The notes below the pieces were generated by a model that saw only the letters and a list, made by a program, of their open reading frames with translations, was not told the DNA's origin and ran no database searches. Both the position numbers and the translations under genes were made by a program. This document shows positions 1 to 7,012 of a stretch of 10,583 nt of DNA, in pieces. How positions within the stretch are numbered: the stretch's first letter is position 1; the number at the start of each line of letters is the position of its first letter. Source of the stretch: Pseudomonadota bacterium (GTDB lineage: Bacteria; Pseudomonadota; Gammaproteobacteria; Burkholderiales; SG8-39); NCBI GenBank assembly GCA_021848555.1, contig JAJZUN010000056.1:1-10583 (forward strand). Reading direction: 5' to 3'.

Positions 1-47
1 ACGCAGCAGTTAGGATGCTCTAGCTCGCTAACCAGCTGGACCATGCG

Positions 48-773
48 ATGAAGGCGGTATGCCTAAGGTTCGAAGAAGGCGAAGCCGGAACGATGGGCTA
101 TCTCAACCGGATGGGCTTTTTCGACAACTTGAGCAGCCGGGTCGAAGTGAAGCCGCACAGGCCCCAATATTCCGGGGCCGAACGCTACGGCGGGACGAAC
201 GCAGGCCTTGTGGAGATCGCCCGTATCGATCGCGAAAAGAAAGACCATACGCTGATGTCAAGGCTGACCGGGGCGCTCACTGCCAGTTGTGTGCAGCGGC
301 CTGACGTCCACGAGCTGGGCGGAGCGGCGTGGCTGATATTCGCGGAACTGATCGACAATGTATTTTCGCATAGCGAAACGCCGCTCGACGGATATGCCGC
401 GCTGCAAGTCTATCGATCCGGCGTGAAAGTCGCGGTTTCCGACAGCGGGCTCGGGATCATGGAAACCTTGCGGCCCGCGCTGCGCGAGAGCACGCCGAGG
501 CTTGCCGTCCTGTCCGACGCGGAGCTGCTGACCGAGATCTTCAGACAGGGCTTGTCGCGGCACGGTACCGATCGGGGCTGCGGGCTGAAGGGCAGCGCCG
601 CCAAGGCCATGAAATTCAAAGCAGCGCTGGACGTGCGGCTTCCGACCAGCCGAATTCTGCTGGTGCCTGGCCAAGAGGGCTATCGGCCCGATATGGCCTA
701 TAGCTATGAGTGCCTGCCCCTCATCTGGGGTACCCACGTCTGTTTCACATTCCCCATTGACTTGGCCGTCTAA
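48..773 (+). CDS. GHKL-type ATP-binding protein (histidine-kinase-like ATPase fold), possibly 5'-truncated
   Basis: The 241-residue protein has the ATP-binding boxes of the GHKL superfamily. The N box is ELIDN at residues 100-104, the G1 box is DSGLG at 132-136, the G2-like box is GCGL at 177-180, and a C-terminal GTHVCFTFP strand is typical of the fold. No dimerisation/phosphoacceptor histidine domain or membrane segment is visible, so it is not a sensor kinase; anti-sigma-like or signalling ATPases of this build are soluble. It is followed 19 bases later by a STAS-like protein gene, which suggests a partner-switching pair (inference). The ATG at 48 has no clear ribosome binding site. Residues just after it (YLNRMGFF) belong to a motif that in relatives, as I recall them, follows some tens of further residues. 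The frame stays open upstream only to an in-frame TAG at 21-23, so the true start may be lost. Superfamily call is firm; function unknown. Confidence 0.8.
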   Translation: MKAVCLRFEEGEAGTMGYLNRMGFFDNLSSRVEVKPHRPQYSGAERYGGTNAGLVEIARIDREKKDHTLMSRLTGALTASCVQRPDVHELGGAAWLIFAELIDNVFSHSETPLDGYAALQVYRSGVKVAVSDSGLGIMETLRPALRESTPRLAVLSDAELLTEIFRQGLSRHGTDRGCGLKGSAAKAMKFKAALDVRLPTSRILLVPGQEGYRPDMAYSYECLPLIWGTHVCFTFPIDLAV

Positions 774-792
774 TTCCGCTTAACTTAAGCTG

Positions 793-1356
793 ATGAACCA
801 GAACTTCATTGTGATCCGTCTGGCCGACTTTATGGGCGGGGCCACTGAGGGCTGGGGCCGGGAGGAGGGGCGCGTAGTCTATCCCCGTCTCCTGAAGTTC
901 GTAGAGGCGCATCCGGGGGTTTTGGTTTTTAAGGTTTCTGTGGAGGGCGTCCAGCGCGTAGACATATCGTTCGCGTCGGAGACGGTGGTGGAGCTTGCTA
1001 AGCGGTTCCATGGAACGAAGGGTTTCTGCTTTATCGATCTTGTGGACCTGGACATGCTGGAGAACTGGGAAGCGGCTGCTGTGCGCAAAGAGCAACCGAT
1101 AATGCTCCAGGAGGGCTCGGCGTTGCGCGTGTTGGGCCCCCAGCCCACGAGGGGCCTGGCCGAGGCACTGGATTTCGCGCTCAAGCGCCCGAGCACGCGT
1201 GCGGCCGAGTTCGTCAGCTCCATGTCCAAGCGCAAGATGTCGATTGCGAACGCGAGCTCGAAGTTCAAGCAGCTCTGGCAGAAAGGCTTTCTGTTAAGAC
1301 AAGAGGTTACGGCGGTGTCAGGCGGCATTGAGTATGCCTATTACCGCATGACCTAA
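793..1356 (+). CDS. STAS-like domain (DUF4325-type) protein with C-terminal winged-helix-like region
   Basis: The protein has 187 residues. Residues about 45-90 form alternating strands and helices with the VDISFASETVVELAKRF signature, resembling the STAS-like DUF4325 family, in which a strand is followed by a helix containing a conserved Ser/Phe. The C-terminal part (about 125-186) reads like a winged helix: a helix over 150-168 (SIANASSKFKQLWQKG) followed by a hairpin with SGGIEYAYYR. It begins 19 bases after the stop of the GHKL ATPase gene and probably forms an operon with it. By analogy with anti-sigma kinase/anti-anti-sigma pairs, the ATPase could phosphorylate or sequester this protein, which in turn might contact DNA; that is inference. 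No clear ribosome binding site is visible, so translation may be coupled. The family assignment rests on pattern recognition only. Confidence 0.65.
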   Translation: MNQNFIVIRLADFMGGATEGWGREEGRVVYPRLLKFVEAHPGVLVFKVSVEGVQRVDISFASETVVELAKRFHGTKGFCFIDLVDLDMLENWEAAAVRKEQPIMLQEGSALRVLGPQPTRGLAEALDFALKRPSTRAAEFVSSMSKRKMSIANASSKFKQLWQKGFLLRQEVTAVSGGIEYAYYRMT

Positions 1357-1366
1357 TTTTTTTGGC

Positions 1367-1403
1367 AACCGGTTAATCTCATTAATTTAACGAGAAGAGG
1401 TGA
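1367..1403 (+). promoter_or_regulatory. AT-rich intergenic leader with Shine-Dalgarno site of the YdjM-like gene
   Basis: The 50-base gap after the STAS-like gene begins with a run of seven T residues. It contains the palindrome AACCGGTT at 1367-1374 and then an AT-rich stretch (taatctcattaattta), unlike the GC-rich surroundings. AGAGGTGA at 1396-1403 is a good ribosome binding site for the ATG at 1407. The AT-rich stretch could hold a promoter, but I cannot define -35 and -10 boxes with confidence. No LexA-box pattern (CTGT-N8-ACAG) is visible. Confidence 0.35.
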
Positions 1404-1406
1404 AGC

Positions 1407-1775
1407 ATGGCCAATGGCCCGATACATCGCCTAACCGCAGCGACGGTGGTGGGGGGTACGCTCGCGCTCGCCGAGGTGCGCGCTCGTGAGTCCTCCTTCA
1501 AGCCTCTGGTGGGAGCAGGATTAGCGGCGCTTCTGACCAATCTGCCCGACAGACTGGAGCCCCCAACTCATCCGAACCATCGGCAGTTCTTCCACAGCAT
1601 CGCCTGTGAGGCCGCCGTTGGAACGCTTGCCTATTCGCTGTGCGCGTGGAAACCGCCCGAGCACTGGAAGAAGGCGCTGCGCTTTGTCTTGCTGGCCGGC
1701 TGCGGAGCATATGCGGTACACCTTGTGCTCGACGCGGCCACACCAAAATCCCTGCCTTTGCTTGGGCGCATATAG
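1407..1775 (+). CDS. YdjM/DUF457-type inner-membrane metal-dependent hydrolase
   Basis: This small membrane protein of 122 residues carries the family's metal-ligand pattern: an N-terminal IHR (H7), LPDRLEP with D48 after the first hydrophobic segment, NHR (H58), FHS (H63), and HLVLDAATPKSLPLL (H105, D109) at the end. Hydrophobic stretches at about 10-22, 33-46, 66-80 and 93-110 alternate with these motifs. The family is known as LexA-regulated YdjM in E. coli and as predicted membrane-bound metal-dependent hydrolases; the substrate is not known. The length is shorter than E. coli YdjM but the conserved core is complete. The start is supported by a strong ribosome binding site 3-10 bases upstream. 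Its relation to the flanking ATPase pair or the transposon is unclear; such genes are common in accessory regions. Confidence 0.75.
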   Translation: MANGPIHRLTAATVVGGTLALAEVRARESSFKPLVGAGLAALLTNLPDRLEPPTHPNHRQFFHSIACEAAVGTLAYSLCAWKPPEHWKKALRFVLLAGCGAYAVHLVLDAATPKSLPLLGRI

Positions 1776-1815
1776 CGCGCAGCGGCTAACGATGTCTGCC
1801 TTGAGGAGGACCCTG

Positions 1816-2034
1816 ATGACGACCTGCGTGGGCTTAACGGACGACCCCGATCGGCGCAGGACCGAGCACGGAAGTCCATCGGACTGGCGGGTGGTGCGCT
1901 CCTTCGCTGCCGAGGTGCAGGCGCGCGCGTGGGAAGGTCAGTTCGCCAACGCGCCGGGCTATCGGGCAGGAACCGGCGGTTCGGGTTGGCGCTACGGCTA
2001 TGCGTACACCATCACCCAGCGCACGAAGCAATAG
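1816..2034 (+). CDS. Small hypothetical protein (72 aa) upstream of tnsA
   Basis: The reading frame opens with ATG at 1816, preceded by AGGAGG at 1804-1809 at an ideal 6-base spacing, and ends with TAG at 2032-2034. An earlier in-frame ATG (1792) has no such site. The product is polar with no membrane segment or signal peptide. Its N-terminal half is charged and its C-terminus is aromatic and glycine-rich (GSGWRYGYAYT). I do not recognise a family. It sits 40 bases after the YdjM-like gene and 127 bases before tnsA. The strong translation signal is the main argument that it is real. It could be a cargo gene or a small regulator linked to the transposon, but nothing in the sequence decides this. 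Confidence 0.5.
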   Translation: MTTCVGLTDDPDRRRTEHGSPSDWRVVRSFAAEVQARAWEGQFANAPGYRAGTGGSGWRYGYAYTITQRTKQ

Positions 2035-2161
2035 GAAGAGCGGCGGAATGCTCACGCATCGCGCTTTCGCCAGCCCCGAGCAAAGCCGCATCTGCGCGAA
2101 GCTGCGGGTTCTGCGCGCCCGTTGGTGAGACGGCGTCCATTCGCGGCGCAGGGAGACTTTC
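2035..2161 (+). other. Leader of the tns operon; expected site of a Tn7-type right end, not recognised
   Basis: In Tn7 the right transposon end, with several TnsB-binding repeats, lies directly upstream of tnsA and overlaps its promoter. This 127-base gap is GC-rich, has no TGT...ACA terminus and no GACAAAA-type motif. It shows only weak short repeats (ctgcgcg at about 2096 and 2114). GGGAG at 2151-2155 is the likely ribosome binding site for the GTG start of tnsA. I see no convincing promoter boxes. Confidence 0.4.
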
Positions 2162-3004
2162 GTGAGCAAGCGCCGCTACGGCTTCGACGAACAGAAGATC
2201 CAGCGCTTTCTCAAGGAGGGTCGCGGAACGGGACACAGCGCCGCATACAAACCGTGGCTGACGATTCAGGACATTTCATCGCTCGGGCGTTCCTCCCGCA
2301 TTCACAGCTTCAAGACAAGGCGCGAGCATCACCTGCTTTCCGATCATGAAGCCGGGCTGTTCCTGATGCTCGAATGGTCGGCCACGGTGGTGGACATCCG
2401 TGAGCAGTTTCCGCTGGAACGCGAAGCCACGCGCCGGATTGCGCGCGAATTGGGCGTTCCTCACCCCAGGGACCCGCATAGCCGGGTGGATTTGGTGATG
2501 ACGACCGATTTCCTGATCGACGCGAAGATCGACGGCGGGATCCAAGTGCATGCCCGAGCGGTCAAGCCGGCGGACAAGCTGGACGACGGGCGCACCGTGC
2601 AGAAGCTCGAGATCGAACGCCGGTATTGGCAAGATCACGGCGCATCCTGGGCGTTGGTGACCGACCAGGATCTGCCGAAGCAGCGCATCAGGAACCTGCG
2701 TTGGCTGCATGAGATGCAGTCGTTTGACCGCATGACGGCGCCGCACCCCGATTACTGGCAGGACCGCTGTCAGTGGTTTCTGGCCAGTCTGGCGGCGGTC
2801 TCGACCGACATGACGATTGCGCGATTCATCGAGCAGCTGGAGCAGTCGGGCAACTTCCGTCCCGACGAGGCATTGACGGTGCTCCGCCATCTGGTTTCGA
2901 ACAAGCGGGTCGCCTTCGATCTGGATGACCCGTTCAGCGTTCGCTGGCCGGTGACCCGGCTGCGTTCCCTTGAAGCGCAGCCGCGCTTCAGAGGCACGGC
3001 CTGA
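2162..3004 (+). CDS. tnsA: TnsA, Tn7-like transposon endonuclease
   Basis: TnsA cuts the 5' ends of the transposon and works with TnsB to give full excision (cut-and-paste). The 280-residue length matches Tn7 TnsA (273). The N-terminal restriction-enzyme-like domain begins with the family signature YKPWLTIQDISSLGRSSRI (29-47). The catalytic triad is present: E63 in SDHEAG, D116 in MTTDFLIDAK, and K135 in AVKPADKL, at almost the same positions as E63, D114 and K132 of Tn7. The conserved KLEIERRYW helix follows at 148-156. The C-terminal part (about 170-280) corresponds to the DNA/TnsC-interacting winged-helix domain. The start is GTG at 2162 with GGGAG 6 bases upstream. The stop is one base before the tnsB ATG, so the two are cotranscribed and probably coupled. 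The enzyme appears intact. Confidence 0.95.
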   Translation: MSKRRYGFDEQKIQRFLKEGRGTGHSAAYKPWLTIQDISSLGRSSRIHSFKTRREHHLLSDHEAGLFLMLEWSATVVDIREQFPLEREATRRIARELGVPHPRDPHSRVDLVMTTDFLIDAKIDGGIQVHARAVKPADKLDDGRTVQKLEIERRYWQDHGASWALVTDQDLPKQRIRNLRWLHEMQSFDRMTAPHPDYWQDRCQWFLASLAAVSTDMTIARFIEQLEQSGNFRPDEALTVLRHLVSNKRVAFDLDDPFSVRWPVTRLRSLEAQPRFRGTA

Positions 3005-3005
3005 A

Positions 3006-5165
3006 ATGCTCAAACGCAACGATCTCATCGAGTATCTGCAGCCGGCGAGAAAGCGGATCAGGCTTCTCTGGTGTCCCGCCTCCGGCGACGCGGTCGCCGC
3101 CATCGACGCCGCAGACGCCGGCGCCATGCCCGAGGTGCTTTCGATCGATCTCCTGCGTGCGGATCTCGAAGCCGGTCACGCGCGCCTGCTCCTTGAGGAC
3201 CCCTACCTGGTGCTGGTGGCGGACGACGAACGGTTGCCGCAACGGCACCGTCAGATGCGCGACCAGGCGTGGAGCGTGATTGAGGGCCTGGTGACGAGCG
3301 AACCCGCCATCTACTTCGCGGACCGGCGGGGAAAACTGATCGAGCAATGCGCCGGGCGGCACTGTGTGACCCGCCGGAGCCTCTACAAATACCTGCGCCG
3401 CTACTGGCAACGCGGACAGACGCGCAATGCGCTGCTGCCTGACTACGGCCGCTGCGGCGGCAAAGGCAAGGAAAGAACGGCGCACGGCGCGTCCAAGCTG
3501 GGGCGGCCGGTCAAGTATTCCGATAAGGCAGGGCTCAACGTCACGCCGGACCTCCGGCGCGTGTTCCAGGTGGGGACCCAGCGCTTCCTGCTTTCCGGCA
3601 CGAAATTCACGGTGGCGGACGCCTATCTGGAGATCAAACGGACCTTCCTCAGTTCAAAGACCATCGATCCGGAGAACGGGCGCATCCGCCATCGCCCCAT
3701 CGAGGCGATGGAAAACACCGGGCTCCCGACCATCGGCCAGTATCGCTATTGGCTGCAAAAGGATTTCAAGTCGCTCGAGATCAAGCGTTGCCGCGTCGGC
3801 GCCAAAAAATACGACAAGGACCTGCGCGGGCTCCTCGGCACGTCCACCGCCGAGGTGCTGGGTCCGGGGGACCGCTACCAGATCGACGCAACCATTGCCG
3901 ACGTCTACCTGGTCTCGCGGCTGGATCGGGAGAAAATCATCGGCCGGCCGGTGCTTTACGTTGTAATCGACGTCTTCAGCCGCATGATCGCAGGATTGTA
4001 CGTCGGACTGGAGGGGCCCTCATGGGTGGGCGCCATGATGGCGCTGGCGAACACTCATGCTGACAAGGCCGCTTACTGCAGGCGATTTGGCATCAACATC
4101 GACGAAGAGGACTGGCCCTGCCATTACTTGCCGGGAACCCTCCTCGGGGATCGCGGCGAGATCGAGAGCGCGAAGATCAACTCGCTCATCAACAATTTCC
4201 ACGTCACCGTGGAAAACGCCGCCTCCTACCGGGCGGACTGGAAGGGCATCGTCGAACAGCGTTTTCATCTGCTGCCGGCCCGGTTCAAGCCCTACGTGCC
4301 CGGCTACGTGGAAACGGATTTCCGCGCGCGCGGCGGCAAGGATTACCGGCTGGACGCGGTACTGGATCTCGATGAGTTCACGAAAATCGTCATCTGGTGC
4401 GCGCTGTACTACAACAGCCATCATGAGCTGAAGAAGTACGACAAGGACCGCGACGTGCTCGCCGACGGCGTTCCGGCCGTTCCGATCGAGCTGTGGCAGT
4501 GGGGAGCCCACAACCGGAGCGGGCGCCTGCGCTCGTTCCCGGAGGAGCTTGTCCGCTTCAGCCTGTTGCCGACGGATGTCGCCAGCGTCACGACATTCGG
4601 CATCCGCTGGCGGGGCAGCCATTACACCTGTCCGAAAGCCGTCGAGCAACGCTGGTTTGATCTTGCGCGCCAGCGCGGGTCGTGGCTGGTTGCGATATCC
4701 TACGATCCGCGCGATCTCGAGGCTGTCTACCTGCATCACGAAAGCGATCCCGCCGAGTTCGAGGTCTGTTCCCTCACCGAGCGCAGCCGTGCGCATCGGG
4801 GCCTGTCGCTCTGGGAGCTCGAGCAACAGACGCAGGCCGACCGGCGGGCGGGAGGCAGCCAAACTCTGGATCGGCAAATGGCCGAATGCGACGTGGCGTC
4901 CAACATCAGCGAGGTGGTGGAGCAGGCGAAACGGAAGAAGGCACGCGCAGATCCCAAGAGTGCCGCGCGCCGCACCGGGGAGATCCGCGGCAATCGCGGC
5001 CGAGAGAAGGAGGCCCGACGCCGAACGGAGACCTTCCGCCTTGCGCCCCCGCCGACATCGAAGCCGCCCAACGTCGTCCCGTTTCCGGCCGCCAGCCCCG
5101 GAGAACCCGACTACAGCGAACCGGACATCGATGAGATCCTGAAGCCAGGGGGTGAGGATGGCTGA
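3006..5165 (+). CDS. tnsB: TnsB, Tn7-like DDE transposase
   Basis: TnsB binds the transposon ends, cleaves the 3' ends and joins them to target DNA. Numbered from the ATG at 3006 (719 residues), the RNase H-fold catalytic residues are D294 (YQIDATIAD), D382 (LLGDRGEI) and E417 (KGIVEQRF). The spacings of 88 and 35 equal those of D273, D361 and E396 in Tn7 TnsB. An N-terminal helix-turn-helix region lies at about 85-150 (VTRRSLYKYLRRYW), followed by a second DNA-binding segment with TVADAYLEIKRTF (202-214). The C-terminus (about 620-719) is basic and Pro-rich and fits the TnsC-contacting tail. A TTG at 2970 would lengthen the protein but would overlap tnsA; the ATG one base after the tnsA stop is preferred. 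The last 8 bases overlap tnsC. It appears intact. Confidence 0.95.
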   Translation: MLKRNDLIEYLQPARKRIRLLWCPASGDAVAAIDAADAGAMPEVLSIDLLRADLEAGHARLLLEDPYLVLVADDERLPQRHRQMRDQAWSVIEGLVTSEPAIYFADRRGKLIEQCAGRHCVTRRSLYKYLRRYWQRGQTRNALLPDYGRCGGKGKERTAHGASKLGRPVKYSDKAGLNVTPDLRRVFQVGTQRFLLSGTKFTVADAYLEIKRTFLSSKTIDPENGRIRHRPIEAMENTGLPTIGQYRYWLQKDFKSLEIKRCRVGAKKYDKDLRGLLGTSTAEVLGPGDRYQIDATIADVYLVSRLDREKIIGRPVLYVVIDVFSRMIAGLYVGLEGPSWVGAMMALANTHADKAAYCRRFGINIDEEDWPCHYLPGTLLGDRGEIESAKINSLINNFHVTVENAASYRADWKGIVEQRFHLLPARFKPYVPGYVETDFRARGGKDYRLDAVLDLDEFTKIVIWCALYYNSHHELKKYDKDRDVLADGVPAVPIELWQWGAHNRSGRLRSFPEELVRFSLLPTDVASVTTFGIRWRGSHYTCPKAVEQRWFDLARQRGSWLVAISYDPRDLEAVYLHHESDPAEFEVCSLTERSRAHRGLSLWELEQQTQADRRAGGSQTLDRQMAECDVASNISEVVEQAKRKKARADPKSAARRTGEIRGNRGREKEARRRTETFRLAPPPTSKPPNVVPFPAASPGEPDYSEPDIDEILKPGGEDG

Positions 5166-6789
5166 TCCCAGCGCCGGGGACTTGCCGCCCGATCTTCCCG
5201 AGTATGCCGAAAACCCCTTCATCGCCCGCCTGCCGGGGCTGATGTCGCAGCGCGGCCTGCTGCAGGCCCTGGCGTCCCGTCCGCGGTTCGATGAAAAAGA
5301 GCGCGGCTACGAGGCCCACATCCGCAAGCACTGCATCGTGCGCCTCGCCCGCTACTTCGAGCCGATGGCCCGGCAGGTCCAGCTTGCCGAACGCTTCGGC
5401 ATGCTCCTGCGCCAGGGCTATGTGGGGCGCAACCCGCTGACCCACGCGTATATCGCCCACCTCCATGCCGGTGCCGCGCGCATTGAGACTGGCGCCCTGC
5501 ATGTCGCGGTCGACCCCCCCGCGGAGAACACCGCCACAAGCTTCGCTCTCGTCGGCTGCTCGGGAAGCGGCAAGACGCTCTCGATGGAGAAGATCCTGCG
5601 CCTGTATCCACAGACGATCGCCCACCAGGAACCCTTCAGCCTGATGCAGATCGTCTGGCTGCGGCTCGAATCGCCCTCCCAGGGTTCCCCCAAGCAGCTT
5701 TGCATCAACTTCTTCTCCGCTGTCGACAGGCTGATCGGCACGGACTACGCCAGGCGTTTCGCCGGCCGCGGCGTCAGTGCCGAGCAGATGCTGGTGTACA
5801 TGGCGCAGGTGGCCCAACTCCACGCGCTCGGCGTTCTCGTGGTGGACGAGATCCAGCATCTCAAGCAGACAAAGCTCGGTCCCCAGGCCTTGCTTAACTT
5901 TCTGGTCACCCTGGTCAACACCATCGGCGTCCCGGTCATCCTCATCGGCACGCTCGGAGCCGTCCCCATCCTGCAGGGCAACTTCAGCCAGGCGCGCCGG
6001 GCGAGCGGCCTCGGTTCGCTGGTCTGGGAGCGGCTGCAGCCCGGCGCGTCCTGGGACCGCTTCGTCGAACGGCTCTGGAAATACCAATGGGTACGCGAAC
6101 CCGCTCCCCTGACGCCGGGCCTTCGGGCGGCGCTCTACGAGGAAAGCCAGGGCATCGTCGATATCGTCGTCAAGCTCTTCATGCTGGCGCAGCTGCGCGT
6201 GGTCGGCATCAGCGGGGCGGGCAGAAGACAGCCGGAAACGTTGACGGAGAAACTCTTCCGTCAGGTTGCCCGTGATGAATTCAGCATGGTTCGGCCCATG
6301 CTGGAGGCGTTGCGGGCGAACGATGCGGAGAAGATCGCGCGCTACGACGATCTCCGGCCGCTCCAGGATCATGTGCACCGCGTTCTGGCGAGCGCGGTTG
6401 GTGAGACCAGCACGGCCGATGCGCCGCCAGCCCCCGCTTTGCCGGCAACCGCGCCGGAGGCCGCGAGCTCCCCGATCGAGGAGAAGATCCTCGCGTCTCT
6501 GGCTTCGCTGGGCGTCGCGGACGATGTCGCCCGGGCGCTCATCGAGGAAGCGGGTGCGGAAGGCGGCATCGACGATCCCCTGTTGCTGATGAGCCGGATA
6601 GCCGCGAAGTTGTCCGCGACGCCAGTGAAGCGCAAGAAGCCGAGGCCTGAACAGGAGGCGCCAAGCGAGATGCCCCGAGAGGATTTGCGGCGCCTCGTCG
6701 CCGAGGGCAAATCCGCAGGCAAGACCGGCTACGAGGCCCTGCGCGATGCCGGGGCCGTCCGGCCGCCTTTGCAGGACTTTGGCGGATAG
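5158..6789 (+). CDS. tnsC: TnsC, AAA+ ATPase regulator of Tn7-like transposition
   Basis: TnsC forms ATP-dependent filaments on DNA that link the target selector (TnsD or TnsE) to TnsAB and take part in target immunity. The 543-residue length is close to Tn7 TnsC (555). Motifs: N-terminal YAENPFIARLP (16-26), YVGRNPLT (88-95), Walker A GCSGSGKT (133-140), Walker B VLVVDEIQHL (226-235), sensor 1 VILIGTLGA (260-268), a possible arginine finger at R280/R281, and QGIVDIVVKLFMLAQ (331-345), a hallmark of TnsC. A Pro/Ala linker (415-440) leads to a C-terminal tail with REDLRRLV (507-514), aligning with the Tn7 TnsC tail that binds target selectors. The ATG at 5158 follows AGGGGGTGAGG and lies within the end of tnsB (8-base overlap); a GTG at 5152 is an alternative. 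It appears intact. Confidence 0.95.
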   Translation: MADPSAGDLPPDLPEYAENPFIARLPGLMSQRGLLQALASRPRFDEKERGYEAHIRKHCIVRLARYFEPMARQVQLAERFGMLLRQGYVGRNPLTHAYIAHLHAGAARIETGALHVAVDPPAENTATSFALVGCSGSGKTLSMEKILRLYPQTIAHQEPFSLMQIVWLRLESPSQGSPKQLCINFFSAVDRLIGTDYARRFAGRGVSAEQMLVYMAQVAQLHALGVLVVDEIQHLKQTKLGPQALLNFLVTLVNTIGVPVILIGTLGAVPILQGNFSQARRASGLGSLVWERLQPGASWDRFVERLWKYQWVREPAPLTPGLRAALYEESQGIVDIVVKLFMLAQLRVVGISGAGRRQPETLTEKLFRQVARDEFSMVRPMLEALRANDAEKIARYDDLRPLQDHVHRVLASAVGETSTADAPPAPALPATAPEAASSPIEEKILASLASLGVADDVARALIEEAGAEGGIDDPLLLMSRIAAKLSATPVKRKKPRPEQEAPSEMPREDLRRLVAEGKSAGKTGYEALRDAGAVRPPLQDFGG

Positions 6790-6796
6790 GCGGCGG

Positions 6797-7012
6797 ATGC
6801 TCGCGTATTTTCCCCAGATCTATCCGCACGAACTGCTCTACAGCGTGCTCGCGCGCTACCACCACCACTTGGGCGGCACGAACCCCGGGGGCACGATGGA
6901 GGCGCTATTCGGGACGCGGTTCGCCATCGCTGCTGTGGACCTTCCCGGCCATCTCGCGCGGATCCAGGCCGCCCTGGACGGACCCCATCCGGTCGGGCGC
7001 ATCGGCCCATGA
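6797..7012 (+). CDS. tnsD: Mini TnsD/TniQ-like protein: N-terminal 71 residues only
   Basis: The sequence YFPQIYPHELLYSVLARYHH (residues 4-23), MEALFG (34-39) and LPGHLARI (49-56) matches the N-terminus of TnsD/TniQ proteins (compare FPVPYSNELIYSTIAR and LPSHLGVIA in Tn7 TnsD). Homology extends to about residue 70, after which a TGA ends the frame. Full TnsD is about 500 residues and its CxxC...CxxH zinc site and attTn7-binding region come later; all are missing here. The start lies 7 bases after the tnsC stop, and the stop overlaps the tnsE start as ATGA, so the small gene sits neatly in the operon. Either an internal deletion removed most of tnsD, or the TniQ N-terminal peptide was kept for a role of its own. 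It cannot act as a normal target selector. TnsC contact through this segment is possible but inferred. Confidence 0.8.
   Translation: MLAYFPQIYPHELLYSVLARYHHHLGGTNPGGTMEALFGTRFAIAAVDLPGHLARIQAALDGPHPVGRIGP

Noticed and set aside
2970..3005. Alternative upstream TTG start for tnsB (12 extra residues).
   Set aside because: It would overlap the end of tnsA, the residues are not conserved-looking, and the ATG at 3006 directly after the tnsA stop is the usual coupled arrangement.
5722..5729. A further TGTCGACA-like palindrome within tnsC (ctgtcgacagg).
   Set aside because: It lies inside conserved coding sequence (AVDRLIG), has no flanking match to the arms at 8624-8673, and is expected by chance in GC-rich DNA.
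4020..6378. Long minus-strand open frames opposite tnsB and tnsC (400 and 490 codons).
   Set aside because: These are antisense shadows caused by high GC at codon position 3 of tnsB and tnsC; they show no recognisable domain and the plus-strand genes have complete catalytic motifs.
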